DNA from: Bacteroidia bacterium | Lineage (GTDB): Bacteria; Bacteroidota; Bacteroidia; Flavobacteriales; NORP286 | Direction of reading: 5' to 3' | Assembly (NCBI GenBank): GCA_016763665.1 | Contig: JAESTI010000168.1 | Coordinates: forward strand, 1 to 10,635 | DNA length: 10,635 bases | Shown: positions 7,076 through 10,635 of the stretch, one piece after another | Layout of the letters: each line of letters begins with the position of its first letter | How positions within the stretch are numbered: the first letter of the stretch is position 1 | The notes under the pieces: generated by a model | Database searches by the model: none | What the model was told of the DNA's origin: nothing | The model's input: only the letters and a program-made list of their open reading frames with translations | Position numbers and translations under genes: made by a program

Positions 7076-7516
7076 ATGATTGAGCAAAAAGTAGAGCAAG
7101 TAGTAAAGGAGTTTTTAGCTGACGAGAGCACTTTTTTGGTTGATGTTGAGGTACACAAGCAAAAGATAACTGTATATCTTGATGGTGATAAAGGAATTAC
7201 CATTGCAGAATGCACTAAAGTATGCAAGTTTTTAAGAGTGAACTTTGAAGAAGAGGGGACTTTAGATGATTATGAAGTTGAGGTAACATCTACTGGTATA
7301 GATAGACCTTTAAGATTAAACAGGCAATATGTTAAAAACGTTGGCAAAAAAGTAGAAGTGACTTTACAAGATGGTACCATCACAAAGGGTAAACTGGAAA
7401 AGGTAGATGTTGATAAGATCTTAATTAATGAGGAAGAAAGAAATGGGCAGTCAGCAGAATTAAAAGAATACTTATTTGATAATATAAAACAAACTAAATT
7501 AGAAATATCATTTTAG
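7076..7516 (+). CDS. rimP: Ribosome maturation factor RimP
   Basis: A 146-residue protein, the usual RimP length for this phylum. RimP binds the 30S subunit in the cytoplasm and assists late assembly of the small subunit. The N-terminal alpha/beta domain (1-75) ends in the family signature YEVEVTSTGIDRPL (66-79), equivalent to the common Y-x-L-E-V-S-S-P-G-L-D-R-P-L; the P-to-T change within it is conservative for Bacteroidota. The C-terminal domain (about 80-146) is an SH3-like beta barrel (GKKVEVTLQDGTITKGKLEKV). It is the first gene of the conserved rimP-nusA-infB operon, with nusA starting 5 bases after its stop. ATG 7076 is the natural start; no Shine-Dalgarno sequence is seen, as is usual in this group. 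Confidence 0.95.
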   Translation: MIEQKVEQVVKEFLADESTFLVDVEVHKQKITVYLDGDKGITIAECTKVCKFLRVNFEEEGTLDDYEVEVTSTGIDRPLRLNRQYVKNVGKKVEVTLQDGTITKGKLEKVDVDKILINEEERNGQSAELKEYLFDNIKQTKLEISF

Positions 7517-7521
7517 AAAGC

Positions 7522-8775
7522 ATGGAAGAAGCACCAGTTAATTTAATTGACTCGTTCTCAGAATTTAAGGAGTTAAAAAACATTGATAGAGCAACTTTGA
7601 TCAGTGTACTAGAGGATGTTTTTAGAAGTATGCTACGTAGAAAATACGGATCAGATGAAAGCTTTGATGTCATTATTAATACAGATAATGGTGACTTAGA
7701 GATATGGCATAGGAGAACTATTGTAAAAAATGGGAAAGTAGAAGATCCGGTAATGGAAATAAGTCTGAAAGATGCATTAAAAATTGAAGATGATTTTGAA
7801 GTTGGCGAGGAAACAATTGAGGAAGTCAAAATGGAATATTTTGGTAGAAGAGCAATTTTAGCTGCGCGACAAACATTAATATCTAAAGTTCTTGAATTAG
7901 AAAAGGATGATATCTATAAAAAATATAAAGACCGAGTAAGTGAAATTGTTGCAGGAGAAGTTTACCAGGTATGGAAAAAGGAGATACTTATTTTAGATGA
8001 TGAAGGCAATGAATTGATTCTTCCTAAGTCTGAACAAATACCTGCTGATTACTTCAAGAAAGGGGATACAATTAGAGGTGTTGTTTTAAGAGTAGAAATG
8101 TTGAACAGTAATCCAAGGATTATTATTTCCAGAACGTCAACTGTATTTTTAGAAAGATTATTTGAACTGGAAGTTCCTGAAGTATTTGATGGCTTGATCA
8201 CTATAAAAAATATTGTAAGAGAACCGGGTGAAAGAGCAAAGATAGCAGTTGAGTCATATGATGATAGAGTTGACCCCGTTGGAGCTTGTGTGGGAATGAG
8301 AGGTTCAAGAATTCACGGAATTGTAAGAGAGCTGAGAAATGAGAACATTGATGTGATCAACTTTACTAACAATACTACGTTGTTTATTCAGCGCTCTTTA
8401 AGTCCTGCAAAAATTTCTTCAATTCAAATTGATGATGATAAAAAAAGAGTGTCAGTATATCTGAATCCTGATCAAGTACCTTTGGCAATTGGAAAAGGTG
8501 GTTATAATATAAAATTAGCAGGGCAACTAACTGGATTTGAAATTGATGTTTACAGAGAATCAGATGAAGATGGAGAAGACATTGATATTGAGGAATTTGC
8601 TGATGAAATTGAAAACGACATCATTGATGCGTTAAAAGCAATTGGATGTGACACTGCAAAAAGTGTATTGGCATTAACAAAAGATGATCTTTTAAGACGT
8701 ACAAAGTTAGATGAAAAAGTAATAGAAAAGGTTTTTACAATATTAAACACAGAATTTGAAGAAGAAGAAAGCTAA
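7522..8775 (+). CDS. nusA: Transcription elongation/termination factor NusA
   Basis: A 417-residue NusA of the shorter type without the long acidic repeats of enterobacteria. Domains in order: N-terminal RNA-polymerase-binding domain (about 1-130), S1 domain (about 135-203, with VAGEVYQVWKKEILIL), KH1 (about 210-285, containing GACVGMRGSRI at 254-264), KH2 (about 300-350, containing AIGKGGYNIKLAGQL with GKGG at 324-327), and a C-terminal helix-hairpin-helix-like segment with an acidic tail (about 365-417). NusA binds RNA polymerase and nascent RNA, enhancing pausing and intrinsic termination and joining antitermination complexes. It follows rimP by 5 bases and precedes infB by 107 bases. In E. 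coli NusA regulates its own operon; the hairpin in this operon's leader makes similar feedback possible, but that is inference. Confidence 0.97.
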   Translation: MEEAPVNLIDSFSEFKELKNIDRATLISVLEDVFRSMLRRKYGSDESFDVIINTDNGDLEIWHRRTIVKNGKVEDPVMEISLKDALKIEDDFEVGEETIEEVKMEYFGRRAILAARQTLISKVLELEKDDIYKKYKDRVSEIVAGEVYQVWKKEILILDDEGNELILPKSEQIPADYFKKGDTIRGVVLRVEMLNSNPRIIISRTSTVFLERLFELEVPEVFDGLITIKNIVREPGERAKIAVESYDDRVDPVGACVGMRGSRIHGIVRELRNENIDVINFTNNTTLFIQRSLSPAKISSIQIDDDKKRVSVYLNPDQVPLAIGKGGYNIKLAGQLTGFEIDVYRESDEDGEDIDIEEFADEIENDIIDALKAIGCDTAKSVLALTKDDLLRRTKLDEKVIEKVFTILNTEFEEEES

Positions 8776-8882
8776 AAACTTGTAAAGAAATAAAAAGTGC
8801 AAAAGAACTGGTTAAGAAGTACAGGTTGTTTTTTTATGAGATCTAATTATCAAAAACTAAAATTACAGGATACCAAATAAGC

Positions 8883-10635
8883 ATGGCCGAAGAAAAGAAA
8901 AAAAGCATCAGGTTGGCAAGTGTAGCTAAAGAGTTAAATGTTGGAATAGCTACAATTGTTGAGCATTTAGCTGAAAAGGGAATTAAGTTAGATAACAAAC
9001 CTACAGCCAAGCTTTCAGATGAGATATATGAATTATTGCTTGATGATTATCAAGGTGATAAGAAAGCTAAGGAAGCATCTCTTAAGATCAACATAGGTAA
9101 TGAAAGAAAGGAACAAGGCAACATTGAGATTGGGGATGTTAAGAAAGCAAAATCTAATAGGAAGTTGCCTGATCAAGAAGAAGTACTGATCAAAAATCTG
9201 TCTAACTTTAAAGATAACGGAGATGTAGCCGAATCTGAAACGAAAGAGGTTGAAAAAGTTGATAATCGTGACCCGAAAAAGGATTTGAGTGTAAAGGTAG
9301 TAGGTAAAATAGACCTTGAAAAAATTGATAAAAAACCTTCAAAAAAGAAGGCAGAAAAAGAAAAGGCTGAGGAACCTGCTGATAAAGTAGAAGAAAAGGA
9401 TAAAGTAGAAGAAAAGGAGACCACTGATGTTGCTGATGAAGTTGAAGCAAAAGAAGATATTAAACCTGAACAATCTGAAGAAGTTATAAGAGCAAACGTT
9501 GAAAAACTACAAGGCCCTACGGTTGTAGGAAAAATTGATCTTCCGGAAAAAAAGCAACCCAAATTGGTGGCTTCCTCTAGTGATAACGATTATCTGAGTA
9601 AGAAAAAGAAAAGAAAACGAAAGAAAAAAGCTGATGCCATAGATGTTCGGGACAAGAATGTTCAAAGTCCGGATACTAGAAAGCAAACCAGACAAAGAAA
9701 AGGAAAGAAAGATAAACAAGCCGAAGGAGCCTCAGATAAGGAAGTACAAGATCAAATAAAGGAAACTTTAGCAAAACTTGGTGCAACCGGTAAATCAAAG
9801 GGTGCGAAACACAGAAGACAAAAAAGAGCAGAGGCTACGGAAGCTCGAGAAAAGGAACAAGAAGAACAGGATGCACAAAAGAATATAATTCAGGTTACAG
9901 AGTTTTCTACCGTTAGTGAACTCGCTAAATTGATGGATGTTTCTGTTAATGATATCATCGCTTCGTGCATGGAACTTGGTATTTTTGTTTCCATTAACCA
10001 GCGACTGGATGCGGAAACAATGACTGTCGTTTCAGATGAATTTGGATATAAAGTAGAGTTTGTTGATGCGGAGGTTCAGGAAGCAATTGAAGTTGAAGAA
10101 GATGCTGAAGCTGACTTACAAGATAGGCCCCCTATTGTAACAGTGATGGGCCATGTTGATCATGGAAAAACATCATTGCTTGACTATGTGAGAAAGACGA
10201 ATGTAATTGCCGGTGAAGCTGGAGGAATTACTCAGCATATAGGAGCGTATGAAGTTGAATTGGAAAGCGGTAAAATGATCACTTTCATTGATACTCCCGG
10301 TCACGAAGCGTTTACAGCAATGCGTGCAAGGGGTGCACAGGTAACAGATATTGCTGTGATCATTGTTGCTGCAGATGACAGCGTGATGCCTCAAACCACA
10401 GAAGCAATTAACCATGCTCAGGCGGCAGGTGTGCCAATGGTATTTGCCATTAATAAGATAGATAAAGATGGAGCCAACCCTGATGCAATAAAGGAACAGT
10501 TATCTAACCAAAACATTTTGCTTGAGGATTGGGGTGGAAAATATCAATCACAAGATATTTCAGCGAAAAAATGGTGTAAATATTGATGAACTTTTAGTTA
10601 AAATATTATTGGAAGCTGAGATGTTGGAACTTAAA
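8883..10635 (+). CDS. infB: Translation initiation factor IF-2, 3' end outside window, with an apparent frameshift at 10566-10572
   Basis: IF2 is the GTPase that brings initiator tRNA to the 30S subunit and promotes subunit joining. An IF2_N domain (about 5-55, [13 protein letters not shown]) is followed by a long Lys/Glu-rich linker with two VVGKIDL motifs (139-145, 214-220) and a basic run [10 protein letters not shown] (240-249), a second IF2_N-like domain (about 338-395), then the G domain: GHVDHGKT (423-430), GGITQH (447-452), DTPGHE (470-475), NKID (524-527) and SAK (560-562). The uninterrupted frame stops at 10586 just after SAK, but the +1 frame from 10573 continues [20 protein letters not shown], the expected IF2 sequence, to the right edge. 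Dropping one A from the A6 run restores it ([12 protein letters not shown]). Domains II-IV lie beyond the window. It is the third gene of the rimP-nusA-infB operon. Confidence 0.95.
9381..9416 (+). repeat. Perfect 2 x 18-bp tandem repeat in the infB linker
   Basis: GATAAAGTAGAAGAAAAG occurs twice in direct succession (9381-9398 and 9399-9416), in frame, encoding DKVEEK twice. It lies in the low-complexity charged linker of IF2, where in-frame length changes should be tolerated. Its exactness suggests a recent slippage duplication. Confidence 0.85.
10566..10572 (+). other. infB: Frameshift site in infB at an A6 homopolymer
   Basis: After GCG at 10563-10565 comes AAAAAA then TGG. Read as given, the frame becomes AAA AAA TGG TGT AAA TAT TGA and stops at 10586. 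With one A fewer it reads AAA AAT GGT GTA AAT ATT GAT GAA, matching the conserved IF2 sequence after the SAK motif. The downstream frame has no stop through 10635. The simplest explanation is a one-base homopolymer error in the read or assembly; a real mutation or slippage is possible but less likely in an essential gene. Confidence 0.85.

Noticed and set aside
8805..8835. Terminator between nusA and infB ending in the T7 run
   Set aside because: The only pairing before the T-run is a stem of about 4 bp with a wobble; too weak, and termination here would cut off an essential co-transcribed gene.
9173..9562. Minus-strand frame of 129 codons opposite infB
   Set aside because: It is the serine/phenylalanine-rich reverse of the Lys/Glu-rich IF2 linker, a composition effect.
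10563..10580. Programmed -1 frameshift in infB
   Set aside because: The -1 frame reads ATG GTG TAA and stops at once; the conserved sequence is in the +1 frame, and no X-XXY-YYZ slippery heptamer fits.
1..10635. CRISPR arrays, tRNA or rRNA genes, insertion sequences, defence or phage modules
   Set aside because: No spaced repeat array, cloverleaf, transposase, integrase or terminal inverted repeats were seen; nearly all of the window is accounted for by housekeeping genes.

Overview
The window looks like chromosomal housekeeping DNA from a member of the Bacteroidota, most likely a Cytophagales-type marine or environmental bacterium. Four things point there: AT-rich sequence, start sites without clear Shine-Dalgarno sequences, a textbook Bacteroidota promoter (TTTG-N19-TAnnTTTG) before rimP, and gene types typical of the phylum (a DUF4271 membrane protein next to hemD, a stand-alone PCC-type biotin carrier protein, an M1 aminopeptidase lipoprotein with a HEAT-like tail, and IF2 with VVGKIDL linker motifs). 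The family assignments come from motif recognition; no database search was run.

Layout: (1) 1-1315, minus strand: N-terminal half of the glycine decarboxylase P-protein (gcvP), cut by the left edge. (2) 1474-2991, plus strand: a two-gene unit of a DUF4271 multi-pass membrane protein and uroporphyrinogen-III synthase (hemD). (3) 4174-2996, minus strand, convergent with hemD: a biotin carboxyl carrier protein followed by a TVP38/TMEM64 (VTT/DedA-like) membrane protein. (4) 4290-6941, plus strand, divergent from the carrier gene: a large M1-family metallo-aminopeptidase, probably a lipoprotein. (5) 7076 to the right edge, plus strand: the conserved rimP-nusA-infB operon for 30S maturation, transcription elongation/termination control and translation initiation. 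It has its own promoter and a 5' leader containing a terminator-like hairpin. infB is cut by the right edge.

The genes form separate housekeeping units (glycine cleavage, heme synthesis, carboxylase/membrane, peptide turnover, and the transcription-translation operon). I see no mobile element, CRISPR array, tRNA, rRNA or defence cassette, and no convincing new multi-gene system. The points most worth a second look are a one-base frameshift at an A6 run inside the GTPase domain of essential infB, the possible attenuator in the leader of the operon that encodes NusA, a GC-rich dyad in the short divergent accB/pepN promoter region, and a near-identical 17-bp sequence at the same distance before two unrelated plus-strand genes.
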